In this document: positions 31,872 to 41,713 of the stretch, piece after piece
How the letters are laid out: the number at the start of each line of letters is the position of its first letter
Position numbering within the stretch: position 1 is the stretch's first letter
Origin: Belliella baltica DSM 15883
GTDB taxonomy: Bacteria > Bacteroidota > Bacteroidia > Cytophagales > Cyclobacteriaceae
Assembly (NCBI RefSeq): GCF_000265405.1
Contig: NC_018010.1
Location: 1,364,001-1,428,000, forward strand
Length of the DNA stretch: 64,000 nucleotides
Direction: 5' to 3'
Notes under the pieces: model-generated
What the model was told of the DNA's origin: nothing
The model's database searches: none
Seen by the model: the letters and a program-made list of their open reading frames with translations, nothing else
Translations under genes and position numbers: made by a program

Positions 31872-33914
31872 ATGGATTTTAACTTACAATCAGAGTACAA
31901 ACCTACCGGAGATCAGCCTGTTGCCATTGAACAATTGGTTCATGGAGTAAATGAGGGCGATCCAGCTCAGGTTCTTTTAGGTGTGACAGGTTCTGGCAAA
32001 ACCTTCACCATAGCCAATGTGATTCAGCAAGTCCAAAAACCCACTTTGGTTTTGAGTCATAACAAGACACTTGCAGCGCAATTGTACGGAGAGTTCAAGC
32101 AATTTTTTCCAGAGAATTCTGTCGAATACTTTATTTCGTATTACGATTATTATCAGCCAGAAGCTTTTATTCCGACGAGTGGAACCTATATTGAAAAGGA
32201 TCTTTCGATCAATGAAGAAATTGAAAAACTGCGATTAAGTGCTACTTCAGCATTATTATCCGGGAGACGAGACGTGATTGTAGTGGCATCTGTTTCTTGT
32301 ATTTATGGTATTGGAAATCCAGAAGAGTTTGCCAAAAATGTTATCCGACTTCAGGAAGGAGATAGAATTCCAAGGAATCAATTGCTCTTTAAATTGGTCG
32401 ATATTCTGTACAGCCGAACCAATAATGACCTCACCCATGGTACATTCAGAGTGAAAGGGGATACTGTTGACATTTTTGTTGCCTATGCTGATTTTGCTTA
32501 CAGAATTTTCTTTTGGGGTGATGAAATTGAGGCTATACAGAGAGTTGACCCTGCAACTGGAAAGAAGATTTCTGATGAAAAAATTATCTCTATTTTTCCA
32601 GCCAACCTTTTCGTAACAGGCAGAGATGTCATCGATACTGCCATCAATGAAATTCAGGATGACATGATGGCTCAGGTTTCATTTTTTGAAAAGGACATGA
32701 AATTGATAGAGGCCAAGCGATTAAAAGAACGGACAGAGTTTGACTTGGAAATGATCAGAGAGCTTGGATACTGTTCGGGAGTGGAGAACTATTCGCGATA
32801 TTTTGATCGAAGAATGCCGGGAACACGTCCTTTCTGTTTGTTGGATTATTTTCCTGATGATTTCTTGTTGGTGATCGATGAAAGTCACGTTACTGTGCCG
32901 CAAGTTCGTGCAATGTGGGGAGGTGATAGATCTAGAAAAGTGAACTTGGTAGATTACGGTTTTAGATTGCCGTCGGCCTTGGATAATAGACCATTGAAGT
33001 TTGATGAATTTGAAAGTTTGACCAATCAAGTCATCTATGTAAGTGCTACGCCAGCTGATTATGAATTGGCCCAAAGCGAAGGAATAGTGGTTGAACAAAT
33101 TATTCGACCAACAGGCTTGCTTGATCCATTGATTGAGGTGAGGCCAAGTGCGAATCAGATTGATGATTTGTTGGAAGAAATTGACCAAACCATCAAGACT
33201 GATGCTAGGGTTTTAGTGACTACGTTAACCAAAAGAATGGCAGAGGAACTCCAAAAATATCTTGAACGAACGGGTGTAAAAAGCAGATATATCCATTCAG
33301 AAGTGAAGCCTTTAGATAGGGTGGAGATTTTAAGGGAGCTTCGTTTGGGAATTTTTGATGTATTGGTAGGGGTGAACTTGTTGAGAGAAGGGTTGGATTT
33401 GCCGGAGGTTTCTTTAGTGGCTATTTTGGATGCGGACAAAGAGGGCTTTTTGAGAAATGAAAGGAGTTTGGTTCAGACCATAGGTCGTGCAGCAAGAAAC
33501 GAAAATGGCCGTGTAATCATGTATGCAGATAAAGTTACTGATTCTATGAAGTTGGCAATCGATGAAACAAAAAGGCGTCGAGGCGTTCAGATGGAATACA
33601 ATGAAAAGCATGGAATAGTACCAAAAACAATCCTTAAATCTCGTGAAAAAATCATGGGACAAACCAAGGTTGCTGACAGCAAGAAAAATGCGAAGCTTTA
33701 CCAAGAAAACCTTGAACTCGAAGCAATGGTAGCAGCTGACCCATTGGTACAATATCTGAGTAAAGAGAAACTTGAAAAACTTATTGCTTCCACTCAAAAG
33801 CAAATGGAAAAAGCAGCAAAAGAGTTGAACTTTATGGAAGCTGCACGCCTAAGAGACGAATGGCAAGGAATGAAAAATAGACTTGCCGATATGGAGAGGG
33901 GAGTGAAGAAGTGA
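31872..33914 (+). CDS. uvrB: Excinuclease ABC subunit B
   Basis: A 680-residue DNA-repair helicase of normal length. Visible features are Walker A ([16 protein letters not shown]), the beta-hairpin with [20 protein letters not shown] used for damage verification, helicase motif [51 protein letters not shown], the [12 protein letters not shown] motif VI, and the C-terminal UVR coiled coil ([20 protein letters not shown]). Works with UvrA and UvrC in nucleotide excision repair. Just after the stop is a degenerate AAGAGACAAGA-type repeat. Confidence 0.97.
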   Translation: MDFNLQSEYKPTGDQPVAIEQLVHGVNEGDPAQVLLGVTGSGKTFTIANVIQQVQKPTLVLSHNKTLAAQLYGEFKQFFPENSVEYFISYYDYYQPEAFIPTSGTYIEKDLSINEEIEKLRLSATSALLSGRRDVIVVASVSCIYGIGNPEEFAKNVIRLQEGDRIPRNQLLFKLVDILYSRTNNDLTHGTFRVKGDTVDIFVAYADFAYRIFFWGDEIEAIQRVDPATGKKISDEKIISIFPANLFVTGRDVIDTAINEIQDDMMAQVSFFEKDMKLIEAKRLKERTEFDLEMIRELGYCSGVENYSRYFDRRMPGTRPFCLLDYFPDDFLLVIDESHVTVPQVRAMWGGDRSRKVNLVDYGFRLPSALDNRPLKFDEFESLTNQVIYVSATPADYELAQSEGIVVEQIIRPTGLLDPLIEVRPSANQIDDLLEEIDQTIKTDARVLVTTLTKRMAEELQKYLERTGVKSRYIHSEVKPLDRVEILRELRLGIFDVLVGVNLLREGLDLPEVSLVAILDADKEGFLRNERSLVQTIGRAARNENGRVIMYADKVTDSMKLAIDETKRRRGVQMEYNEKHGIVPKTILKSREKIMGQTKVADSKKNAKLYQENLELEAMVAADPLVQYLSKEKLEKLIASTQKQMEKAAKELNFMEAARLRDEWQGMKNRLADMERGVKK

Positions 33915-33946
33915 AAAGTAAGAGACAAGAAGCAAGAGACAAGAGG
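33911..33946 (+). repeat. Degenerate AAGAGACAAGA repeat after uvrB
   Basis: GTGAAAAGTAAGAGACAAGA followed by AGCAAGAGACAAGAGG. A related element in the sense orientation of its own gene follows the M16 peptidase gene at 44432-44473. Confidence 0.5.
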
Positions 33947-34117
33947 AAAAACTAGAGAAGAGAAACTAGATATGAGACGACTTGCCCGCTGTGGCGAATG
34001 AGACTGGAGATTGTCCGAGGAGGTGGTTAAATCTTCAATTGCCATGGATTTTACTTCCTGAATTTATAGACAATCTATTTTCTTTGCATCCATCTTTTTT
34101 CCAAAAATAAATTCAAT

Positions 34118-34753
34118 ATGACATTGCAAGAAATTCAGAGATATGCACAGCAGGGCGAGGGCTTGAGGATCGAGTTCAAGAAGAAAGCTGCCTATCCTGA
34201 AAAAATTGTGCGTGAAATTGTTGCTTTGGCAAATACAGAAGGTGGGGTTTTATTGCTTGGAGTTGATGACGATGGAACGGTGAGTGGTCAGCGATTTATC
34301 GAAGAGGAGATTTTTGTGATGGAAAAAGCGATCAAGGAATTGATTCTCCCTGAATTAGAGTATGAAGTCAAATTTTTCAAAATGAACCCAAAGAAAGGCG
34401 TAGCAGTCTTTCAAATTCCCAAATCCATCTTAAGACCACATTACATCAAAGAAGGAGAAAAGAAAAAGGCTTTTATTCGTGTAAAAGATAAAACCGTGCA
34501 AGCAAGTAAAGAGGTTTGGGAGATCTTGCGAAGAGGCAAGAATCCCAAGGATATTGTTTTTACCTACGGTCAAAAAGAAACTATCCTAATGCAAGCTTTG
34601 GCAGAAAAAGGAAAAATTACAGTAAAAGAATTTGCATTTTTAGCCAAATTACCCAAGTTTCTTGCTTCAAAAACATTGGTAAGATTAGTGCTCGCCAATG
34701 TCATTCAAATCGTACCACAAGAGATTGAAGATTATTATATATTGAAATCTTGA
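34118..34753 (+). CDS. AlbA_2-type (Schlafen-like) ATP-binding domain protein
   Basis: A 211-residue protein. The N-terminal 130 residues form the AlbA_2 domain (GLRIEFKKKAAYPEKIVREI, then ALANTEGGVLLLGVDDDGTV, then HYIKEGEKKKAFIRVKDKTV), a putative nucleic-acid or ATP-binding module seen in regulators. The C-terminus looks winged-helix-like (ILMQALAEKGKITVKEFAFL). Family role unknown. The stop is directly adjacent to the stop of the convergent PLP enzyme gene. Confidence 0.8.
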   Translation: MTLQEIQRYAQQGEGLRIEFKKKAAYPEKIVREIVALANTEGGVLLLGVDDDGTVSGQRFIEEEIFVMEKAIKELILPELEYEVKFFKMNPKKGVAVFQIPKSILRPHYIKEGEKKKAFIRVKDKTVQASKEVWEILRRGKNPKDIVFTYGQKETILMQALAEKGKITVKEFAFLAKLPKFLASKTLVRLVLANVIQIVPQEIEDYYILKS

Positions 34754-35668
34754 TCAAAGTGGCAAGGAAGTGCCAAAACGATGGTTGAATCCGGCCAAAC
34801 CCTGGAGCCCTCCTGTGTGAATGATCAAAATTTTAGAATTACTTTCTATTGTTTTATTTTTGATCATTTCAAACAAACCATAAATCATTTTCCCAGTATA
34901 AATAGGCTCTAGTACAATCTCAAATTCTTTGTAAAACCATTTTACAAATTCAATTAAATCCGCATTGACTTTTCCATAGCCACCAAAGTGAAATTGATCC
35001 AAAATCTGGTATTTCCCTTTCGAAACTACTTGATGACTTTTAAGTAGATTTTTGATTTCTTCATGGATAAAATCTCCCTTCAAAGAAGAAAAACCCAACA
35101 ATGTCTGCTGCTCTTCGATAGAATTGACAAGCCCTGTAAAAGTTCCTCCTGTGCCGATGGAGCATGTTATGTGTGTGAATTCGGAGTCTTTTTCTTCCAA
35201 AATCTCACTCGTTCCTTTGATGGCTTCAGCATTATTTCCTCCTTCTGGAATAAGATAGAAATTGCCAAATTTTTCTTGGAGTGCTTGAAGAAATTCCGGT
35301 TCAGTTTTTCTTCGATATGCTTCTCTATCAACATAATCGACCCTCATCCCATTTTCTTTGGCAGATGCGAGCGTTGGGTTGAGAGGTAAAGTTTCTTCTC
35401 CTCGAATGATCCCAATGCTATGCAAACCTAAAGATTTTGCTGCTGCAGCGGTGGCATAAATATGATTGGAATATGCGCCTCCAAACGTTAATATGGTGTC
35501 ATGATTCTCGGAAATCGCTCTTTCAAGATTGTATTTAAGTTTGAAAAATTTGTTACCTGAGGCTAGTGGATGAACCTGATCTAAGCGCTTGATCCAAACT
35601 TCTATACCTCTATCTTCCCAGAGTGGGTAATTGATTTTTTGATTGCTGATTGATTGTGGTGTGAGCAT
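34754..35668 (-). CDS. PLP-dependent ACC deaminase / D-cysteine desulfhydrase family enzyme
   Basis: A 304-residue fold-type II PLP enzyme. The Schiff-base Lys lies in LASGNKFFKLKYNLE; SNHIYATAAAAKSLGL and LTFGGAYSNH form the cofactor pocket, IPEGGNNAEAIKGTSEIL and CSIGTGGTFTGLV the phosphate-binding Gly loop. Members act on D-cysteine or 1-aminocyclopropane-1-carboxylate; which one cannot be decided. The end FNHRFGTSLPL is normal. Confidence 0.9.
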   Translation of the reverse strand: MLTPQSISNQKINYPLWEDRGIEVWIKRLDQVHPLASGNKFFKLKYNLERAISENHDTILTFGGAYSNHIYATAAAAKSLGLHSIGIIRGEETLPLNPTLASAKENGMRVDYVDREAYRRKTEPEFLQALQEKFGNFYLIPEGGNNAEAIKGTSEILEEKDSEFTHITCSIGTGGTFTGLVNSIEEQQTLLGFSSLKGDFIHEEIKNLLKSHQVVSKGKYQILDQFHFGGYGKVNADLIEFVKWFYKEFEIVLEPIYTGKMIYGLFEMIKNKTIESNSKILIIHTGGLQGLAGFNHRFGTSLPL

Positions 35669-35730
35669 GGCAAAGGTTTTTATATGAGTAAATATCCGAA
35701 ACTTTGTGAAACAAGCCTTACTTTTGCGCC

Positions 35731-36771
35731 ATGGCAGAGGAATTTGAATTAGAAAACTTCGATGAAGAGGAAGTTGAGCTTTTTGAGCATTACAGTTTCA
35801 ATATTGACAAAAAGCAGTCTTTACTGAGGATAGATAAGTTTTTGACAGATCGGATTGCTAATTCCACTAGGAACAAGGTTCAGGTAGCTATAGATAATGG
35901 GCATGTTTTGGTTAATGGGAAAACCGTCAAGTCTAATTATAAAATCAAGCCTTTGGATGAAATCAAAGTCTATCTTGAAAAGCCAGTAATGCATTCCGAA
36001 GTAATACCAGAAGAAATTCCTTTGGATATTATTTTTGAGGATGAATACCTTTTGATCATCAATAAGCCTGCTGGAATGGTCGTTCATCCTGCCCATGGCA
36101 ACTGGACAGGTACTTTGGTAAATGGACTTGTACATTATTTCAATCAATTGCCAGAACTGCCAGGAAATAGCGGTAGGCCGGGCTTGGTTCATAGAATAGA
36201 TAAAGACACGTCGGGATTGCTTGTCATTGCTAAATCAGAAGTAGCGATGACTGATTTGGCAAATCAATTTTTTCATCACACTATAGACAGAACTTACATT
36301 GCCTTGGTTTGGGGAGAACCTCAGGAAGACGAAGGTACAATCAATGCCCACGTAGGCCGCAGTGCAAAAGATAGAAAAGTGATGGCTGCATTTCCTGATG
36401 GAAGTGAAGGGAAACATGCAATTACCCATTATGCAGTGATTAAAAGATTGCGCTATGTGTCGTTGATCCAATGTAATTTGGAAACAGGAAGGACACATCA
36501 AATCCGTGCACATATGAAGCATATTGGACATCCACTTTTCAATGATGCCATGTACGGAGGAGATAAAATCAGAAAGGGGACACAGTTTTCAAAGTACAAA
36601 TCCTTTATTGATAACTGTTTCAAAATAATTCCTAGACAAGCACTACATGCAAAATCACTTGGCTTTGTACATCCGATCACCAAGGAAAGAATGTATTTTG
36701 AAGCGCCACTTCCAGAGGATTTTAGAACAGTCTTAGAGAAATGGGAACAGTACGTAATCTATGAAAATTGA
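35731..36771 (+). CDS. rluD: RluD-family 23S rRNA pseudouridine synthase
   Basis: A 346-residue protein with an acidic N-terminal extension, an S4 RNA-binding domain (LLRIDKFLTDRIANSTRNKV ... DNGHVLVNGKTVKSNYKIK) and the catalytic core with the active-site Asp in GLVHRIDKDTSGLLVIAK. Other family motifs are INKPAGMVVHPAHGN and LETGRTHQIRAHMKHIGHPL. It converts uridine to pseudouridine in large-subunit rRNA. Confidence 0.92.
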   Translation: MAEEFELENFDEEEVELFEHYSFNIDKKQSLLRIDKFLTDRIANSTRNKVQVAIDNGHVLVNGKTVKSNYKIKPLDEIKVYLEKPVMHSEVIPEEIPLDIIFEDEYLLIINKPAGMVVHPAHGNWTGTLVNGLVHYFNQLPELPGNSGRPGLVHRIDKDTSGLLVIAKSEVAMTDLANQFFHHTIDRTYIALVWGEPQEDEGTINAHVGRSAKDRKVMAAFPDGSEGKHAITHYAVIKRLRYVSLIQCNLETGRTHQIRAHMKHIGHPLFNDAMYGGDKIRKGTQFSKYKSFIDNCFKIIPRQALHAKSLGFVHPITKERMYFEAPLPEDFRTVLEKWEQYVIYEN

Positions 36772-37032
36772 TAAAAAACCAAACATTTTTACTTTAGAAG
36801 GTGAAATCTCCCTTATTAGTGTCTGAATTTTAATAATTAATAAAATTTGAGCGATTTATTTTAATATTTATAAAAAATTAGGAAAATATTCTTATATCAT
36901 CAATAGGAAACTAGATTTACGTTATCAAGTTTTCAATAATTGAATTTTCGCAATCGTTATAATTATTGATCATTCATAAATAGAGCTTTAAAATTAAATT
37001 TAATGTAAATTTTTAGCTAATAAGTTGTAATA
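36772..37032. other. A+T-rich non-coding stretch after rluD
   Basis: Very A+T-rich, no gene and no clear hairpin before the promoter at 37033. Confidence 0.4.
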
Positions 37033-37064
37033 TTTTCAAGAATAAAATTTGGTGCGTATCTTTG
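37033..37064 (+). promoter_or_regulatory. Promoter of the candidate small RNA
   Basis: TATCTTTG at 37057-37064 is an exact TAnnTTTG -7 box; TTTT at 37033-37036 would be a partial -33 element with a 20-bp spacer. No coding frame follows within 250 bp. Confidence 0.5.
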
Positions 37065-37226
37065 TAGAGTAATAAGAAAGAAAAAAAGATTCTTTCTACT
37101 GTTTGAAGTGAGTCGGTCACAGTTCTTAAATTTTAGAAAGAGGTTCGAATCCTTATCAATCAGCAGGTTATTTTGGGTTTATTGTTAATTGACTAAGCTA
37201 TGGAATTATATTTCATAGCTTTTTTT
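37065..37226 (+). ncRNA. Candidate small RNA of about 160 nt (promoter to terminator, no ORF)
   Basis: Between a good -7 box and a T-tailed hairpin there is no reading frame. The segment can fold: AGAAAGAA (37075-37082) pairs with TTCTTTCT (37090-37097); then nearby GTGA-GTCGG-TCAC; and GAGGTTCGAATCCTT, a tRNA-T-arm-like stem-loop, at about 37139-37153. It does not fit a complete tRNA, tmRNA, SRP or 6S RNA by eye. It may be an independent regulatory RNA or a long leader ending in a terminator. Could also be a decayed tRNA-like remnant. Confidence 0.45.
37195..37226 (+). terminator. Rho-independent terminator of the candidate small RNA
   Basis: Stem AAGCTATG (37195-37202) and CATAGCTT (37214-37221) with an 11-nt loop, followed by TTTTT. 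Confidence 0.75.
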
Positions 37227-37317
37227 ATGAAAAATTAGCAGTATTCGACGTCGATAAATCGAGCAAATTCTTCTTTTGCACATGATTTGTATTACTTTTA
37301 CTTTAGTAGAGAGTACT

Positions 37318-40300
37318 ATGAGTCAAGCAAAAAAAGAAGCAAAAAGATCAAAGAGGGAAAGGTTGAGATTTCTCAAGCCGCTTGTGATTGGTTTGTCTAT
37401 TTTGTTGTTTTTGCAAGTGGTCATTTATTTCACTTCCGACTTTTTTCTTCGGAGCTATTTGAAGCAAAAAGTCAGTGAAGCTTCCGGAGAGAAGTACGAA
37501 ATTGGTTTTGATAAATTCTACATCTCACTTTTTCAGCGAGGGGTGATTTTAAAAGGTTTCTCCCTAATTCCTGTAGAAGAAGCTTTTGCAGAATTGACAG
37601 ACATCCCTTATTACAAAATTTCAGCTCCAGAAATCTCCATTACTCGACTCAATTATCTTTTCAGAAAGAAAGAGCTTCAACTTGGGGCGATCAATTTGAC
37701 AAGCCCTTCTATCGAATTTAGACTTGAAGATGAGTTGGAAGAAATGTTTAAAGAAGGTGAGACTTCTGCTCTGAAGCTCCTTGAAGAAGAAATTAAGAAG
37801 ACTTTTGGGGATATGGGCTTGGAAGAAATTCGAGTTAAAAATCTTTATGTTGACGATGCCGATTTACTTTTAAAAAATTTCATTTCCCAGCGAGCGATTC
37901 AGGTAGATAATGCCCATGTTCATGTAAAAGATATTCAGCTTTTAAAAAAACGTGACCCTGAGACACCTTTCAATGCTGAAGGATTTGCTTTGGACCTAGA
38001 AAATTTCGAAATCTTATTGGCAGATTCTGTACACACTGTTCGAGCTTCTGAAGTTCATATTTCATCTTTAGAGCAATTTATCAAAGTACAAAAGTTTGAT
38101 ATTGTACCGGATTTGAGCCAAAAATCGACAAATTATTTTGAGGTAAAATTGGAAGACCTGAATCTTACCGAAGCAGACATCAATAAGGTGTTTTATACTT
38201 CTGAGGTAGATGTTGGAGAGTTGATGCTTTTTAAACCTGAGTTTAGCCTTTACTCAGCTGGAGTGCAGCAGAAATCTGACAAAGGCATTTTTGATTTATA
38301 TGAATTGATCGAAGGAATCTTAGGTTCGATTGAAATCAAAGATCTTCAAATTATAGAAGGGAAATTTATTCAGAGAGACTATAAAGATCAGTCAAATCAT
38401 AGAATTAAGGCTAATCAGATAGATTTTATGATGCAGGATGTCTATGTGGGGCCAAATGAAAAGCGGAAAATCAATCAATTTTTTTATGCACAAGATGCGG
38501 CTTTAGAGCTTCGAGATGTGGAGGTGGCACTAGGTGATAAGGTTCACATGATCAAAAGTGAATTTGTCTCATTGTCATCCTTTACTGATGGAATCGAAAT
38601 CACAGGTGTTAATATTCGGCCTGTAGAAAATGATTCTTTGGATGAGGATCTTACTTTATTTGAAATCAATATTCCAGAATTGCAATTGAATGACGCGGAT
38701 CTAAGGAAAATTTATAATGAAGGAATAATTGATATTCAAGAGGTATTCATCAATCAGCCAGAAATAATTCTGAGGGATATTCAAGGAAATGAACAGCCAA
38801 GCAAACCTTTTGATCTACAGGATTTGACAGAGGACTTTCTCAAAGCGATATATATTGATCGATTTGAAGTGAATGAAGGGTCATTGGTAGTAGATAATAA
38901 TTTAAGAATCAGACAAGACAGTCTTTCTTTTGGGAAAGTTAGTTTCGTTCTGGAGAAATTTGCGCTAGATGATGCAGTTGATAATTTTGAAAGGAGCAAC
39001 ATATTTTTTGCGGAGGAATTACAAATTGAGCTGATAGATTATGCTTTGAAATTGGCGGATAATCTCCATGTTTTCAAAGCTGATAGACTTTTCTTAGATA
39101 CCAAATCCGCCCAAGTTCAAATAGATGGGTTTTCTATTCGTCCATTTACACCAAATCAAATTCAATCTTCATTGGATAGATATGATAAGCACACCGCTTT
39201 GGATATTTATGTGCCCAAATTTACTGCAAATGGAGTCGATATTTCTGAGGCTTATTTCAATAAAAAGTTGAACATTGACGAAATTCGCATTCCCTCTCCT
39301 AAAATCAATATTTATACTTATCGATCAAAAGATGAAGAAAATGATGAAAAAGTTGAGAAGGAAGAGCTTTTGAATTTATTAGAGAATTATTTCACAGAAG
39401 TGTCTGTAGATTCTTTGATTTTGATAAAAGGAAGCCTAAACTATGAAAATTACATAAGAGATAGGCTAAGAACATTTGCTGAAGATAATGTAAGTATTGC
39501 TGTCAAAAACTTCTTTATAGACCAAAATACTGATTCGAATGATTTTAGATCATTTTTTTCTGAAGAAGTAGATTTGAGTTTGAACAACTATGTGTTCAGC
39601 ATCGCAAATGGACGCTACAATATTGTAGCGGATAGGATAAATTTCAATACCTCAAGAGAAGAAATCATCACATCAAACGTGAGGTTGACGCCGAGTTTAG
39701 GAGCAGATTTTAAAACTCAAATTTCAGCCGAAATTCCGGCCTTGTCTTTTACTGGAGTTGATTTGGAATCTTTTCTTTTTGAGAATAACCTAAGTTTGAG
39801 TAAGGTGAAATTCTCTGGTTCTTCTGTAAATATTCTTGTAGATAGAGATTTTGAGAATGAAGAGAATGATGCTCGAAATAAAAACAGAGAGCGCGTTTTG
39901 CCTAAAACCATCAACATCATTGATATCGATACAGTTTCTGCTGAAAATGCCAATTTCAGTCTATCATATCAAGAACAAGGAAATCGTAGTGAATTGGTCA
40001 ATACAGGTATAAATCTTTCAATTTTTGATTTTATGTTGGACTCTACGGTCTTGGCAAAGGGTGATGTGTCTGGATTTTTTGGAGGGCTTGCATTAGATAT
40101 AGATGAATTTTGGCTGACACTTTCAGATAGTGTACATAGAGTGACCTTTTCTAAAGTAGAGTTGGATACCAGATATGAAGGGATTTTGCTCAATAATTTA
40201 AGGATCATTCCAAATTCTCTTTCAGGTAAGCCAGGAGTTCCTGTAGTCTCTGGACATATCCCAACAGCTTTGATAAAGACTTCTGCACTTGCGGATATTC

Positions 40301-41661
40301 AAATGCGGAAAGATTTATGGATAAGTGAATTGAGATTGTTCAGGCCGGATATTGAGATTTTTTTAGATGAGATTAAGAATGAAAAAACCAATAAAGATCC
40401 AGAAGAGGAATTAAAATCCGTCTTAGAAACGATCAGAATTGATGAGTTTGAGATTGTGGAAGGGAATTTGGCTTTTTTTGATAAAAATGCTTCAAAGAAT
40501 CCACAGCATTTTAAGAACCTCGATATTACCCTTGATGAACTTAGATTTAACCTTTCAGAGATGTCGGGTTTTGATAAGTTAGACCTCCTTGATAAGTCTT
40601 TTTTATTGAAACTTCCGAATTATAAGCTTTATACCAAAGACAGTTTGAATGTTATAGAAATTGGATTAGCGACCATTTCAAATGAAAAAATCTCACTTCA
40701 GAATGTCATCATGAAACCAAGAATGGGGAGGTTTTCATATACGAGGCAAATTGGTCATGAAGTGGATGTGATAGAACTTTTTGTTCCTGAGGTAATCATT
40801 CACCGTCCTGATTTACTGCTTTTAATTGAAAATCAAGAGCTAAGTGCAGTTTTGCTGGAAGTTTTGGATCTGGAAGCCACGATTTACAGAGACAAACGTT
40901 TTCCTGAACAGAAAGGGGTTTATAAATTCATGCCTCAGGAATTGATGAAACAAGTTGGTGTAGTGGCAAAAATAGACACATTGCAGCTGATAAATGGAAA
41001 AATAAGCTACGTGGAATTTCCTGAAAAAGGTCTTGTTCCTGGAAAAATTTATTTTTCAGAACTCTACGCAGCGTTTTACCCTTTTCATTTAGGAAAAAAT
41101 CCCGCAGACTATGAATTGAAAAACGCACATCTTCTTGCCATGGCTAAGCTGAATGGTATAGCACAAATCAACCTTCAAGGACAAATGTCTTATGCCAATC
41201 CTTATCCTATGAAAATCAATGCTCAGATAGGGGAATTCGATTTGAAATCTATCAACTCAATTTTGATACCGAATGCTTTTGCTCGGATAAGGGAGGGTAG
41301 TGTTCAAAGTGGAGAATGGTCATTTACAGCGAATAATAAAGAAGCTCAAGGGAATATGCTTTTACTTTACAATGATCTTAATGTCGAATTGCTAGATGAA
41401 AGAACACTTGAGAGAGGTTTAGGAAGAAAGAAAATATTGACATTTGTATTAAATGTCTTCGCTGTGAAAAGTAACAACCCAAGGAAATTTCCAAGAAATA
41501 CGGTGCGAGGATCAATTTATGAACCTCGGAATACAGAAAAGTTTATTTTCAATTATTGGTGGAAAACTACTTTATCTGGACTAAAAGGAAGTCTTGGTTT
41601 AGGACAAGCAAAGCCACCAAAGAAGCTGCCAATTTTAAAAAGAAAAGAGGATGAAAAGTAG
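37318..41661 (+). CDS. Large AsmA/TamB-like membrane-anchored repeat protein
   Basis: A 1447-residue protein; I start it at MSQAKKEAKRSKRERL because the 14 codons before it look unlike a natural terminus. One N-terminal transmembrane helix (FLKPLVIGLSILLFLQVVIY) is followed by SDFFLRSYLKQKVSEASG, a pattern like AsmA/DUF748 proteins, then almost 1350 residues of extended beta-type sequence. The body consists of seven repeats of about 175 residues. Each has a strand pair I-P-x-L-x(3)-aD...-L-x-I-x-e-l-x-l-x-x-P-x-I-x-I (starting near residues 98, 281, 455, 636, 810, 984 and 1152) and then a segment of the form LxxLxIxIDxLxIxEGxL. The last 100 residues resemble the AsmA-type C-terminus. Such proteins form long lipid-conducting bridges across the envelope; that function is inferred by analogy. 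Confidence 0.75.
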   Translation: MSQAKKEAKRSKRERLRFLKPLVIGLSILLFLQVVIYFTSDFFLRSYLKQKVSEASGEKYEIGFDKFYISLFQRGVILKGFSLIPVEEAFAELTDIPYYKISAPEISITRLNYLFRKKELQLGAINLTSPSIEFRLEDELEEMFKEGETSALKLLEEEIKKTFGDMGLEEIRVKNLYVDDADLLLKNFISQRAIQVDNAHVHVKDIQLLKKRDPETPFNAEGFALDLENFEILLADSVHTVRASEVHISSLEQFIKVQKFDIVPDLSQKSTNYFEVKLEDLNLTEADINKVFYTSEVDVGELMLFKPEFSLYSAGVQQKSDKGIFDLYELIEGILGSIEIKDLQIIEGKFIQRDYKDQSNHRIKANQIDFMMQDVYVGPNEKRKINQFFYAQDAALELRDVEVALGDKVHMIKSEFVSLSSFTDGIEITGVNIRPVENDSLDEDLTLFEINIPELQLNDADLRKIYNEGIIDIQEVFINQPEIILRDIQGNEQPSKPFDLQDLTEDFLKAIYIDRFEVNEGSLVVDNNLRIRQDSLSFGKVSFVLEKFALDDAVDNFERSNIFFAEELQIELIDYALKLADNLHVFKADRLFLDTKSAQVQIDGFSIRPFTPNQIQSSLDRYDKHTALDIYVPKFTANGVDISEAYFNKKLNIDEIRIPSPKINIYTYRSKDEENDEKVEKEELLNLLENYFTEVSVDSLILIKGSLNYENYIRDRLRTFAEDNVSIAVKNFFIDQNTDSNDFRSFFSEEVDLSLNNYVFSIANGRYNIVADRINFNTSREEIITSNVRLTPSLGADFKTQISAEIPALSFTGVDLESFLFENNLSLSKVKFSGSSVNILVDRDFENEENDARNKNRERVLPKTINIIDIDTVSAENANFSLSYQEQGNRSELVNTGINLSIFDFMLDSTVLAKGDVSGFFGGLALDIDEFWLTLSDSVHRVTFSKVELDTRYEGILLNNLRIIPNSLSGKPGVPVVSGHIPTALIKTSALADIQMRKDLWISELRLFRPDIEIFLDEIKNEKTNKDPEEELKSVLETIRIDEFEIVEGNLAFFDKNASKNPQHFKNLDITLDELRFNLSEMSGFDKLDLLDKSFLLKLPNYKLYTKDSLNVIEIGLATISNEKISLQNVIMKPRMGRFSYTRQIGHEVDVIELFVPEVIIHRPDLLLLIENQELSAVLLEVLDLEATIYRDKRFPEQKGVYKFMPQELMKQVGVVAKIDTLQLINGKISYVEFPEKGLVPGKIYFSELYAAFYPFHLGKNPADYELKNAHLLAMAKLNGIAQINLQGQMSYANPYPMKINAQIGEFDLKSINSILIPNAFARIREGSVQSGEWSFTANNKEAQGNMLLLYNDLNVELLDERTLERGLGRKKILTFVLNVFAVKSNNPRKFPRNTVRGSIYEPRNTEKFIFNYWWKTTLSGLKGSLGLGQAKPPKKLPILKRKEDEK

Positions 41662-41713
41662 CTTGTTTTTTTGATTTTGTCATCGAGTCTTTAATGAGTT
41701 AAAATATCTAGAA

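Noticed and set aside
37075..37160. A complete tRNA gene around GGTTCGAATCC
   Set aside because: The T-arm-like loop is present, but no matching acceptor stem, anticodon arm or CCA end can be paired around it.
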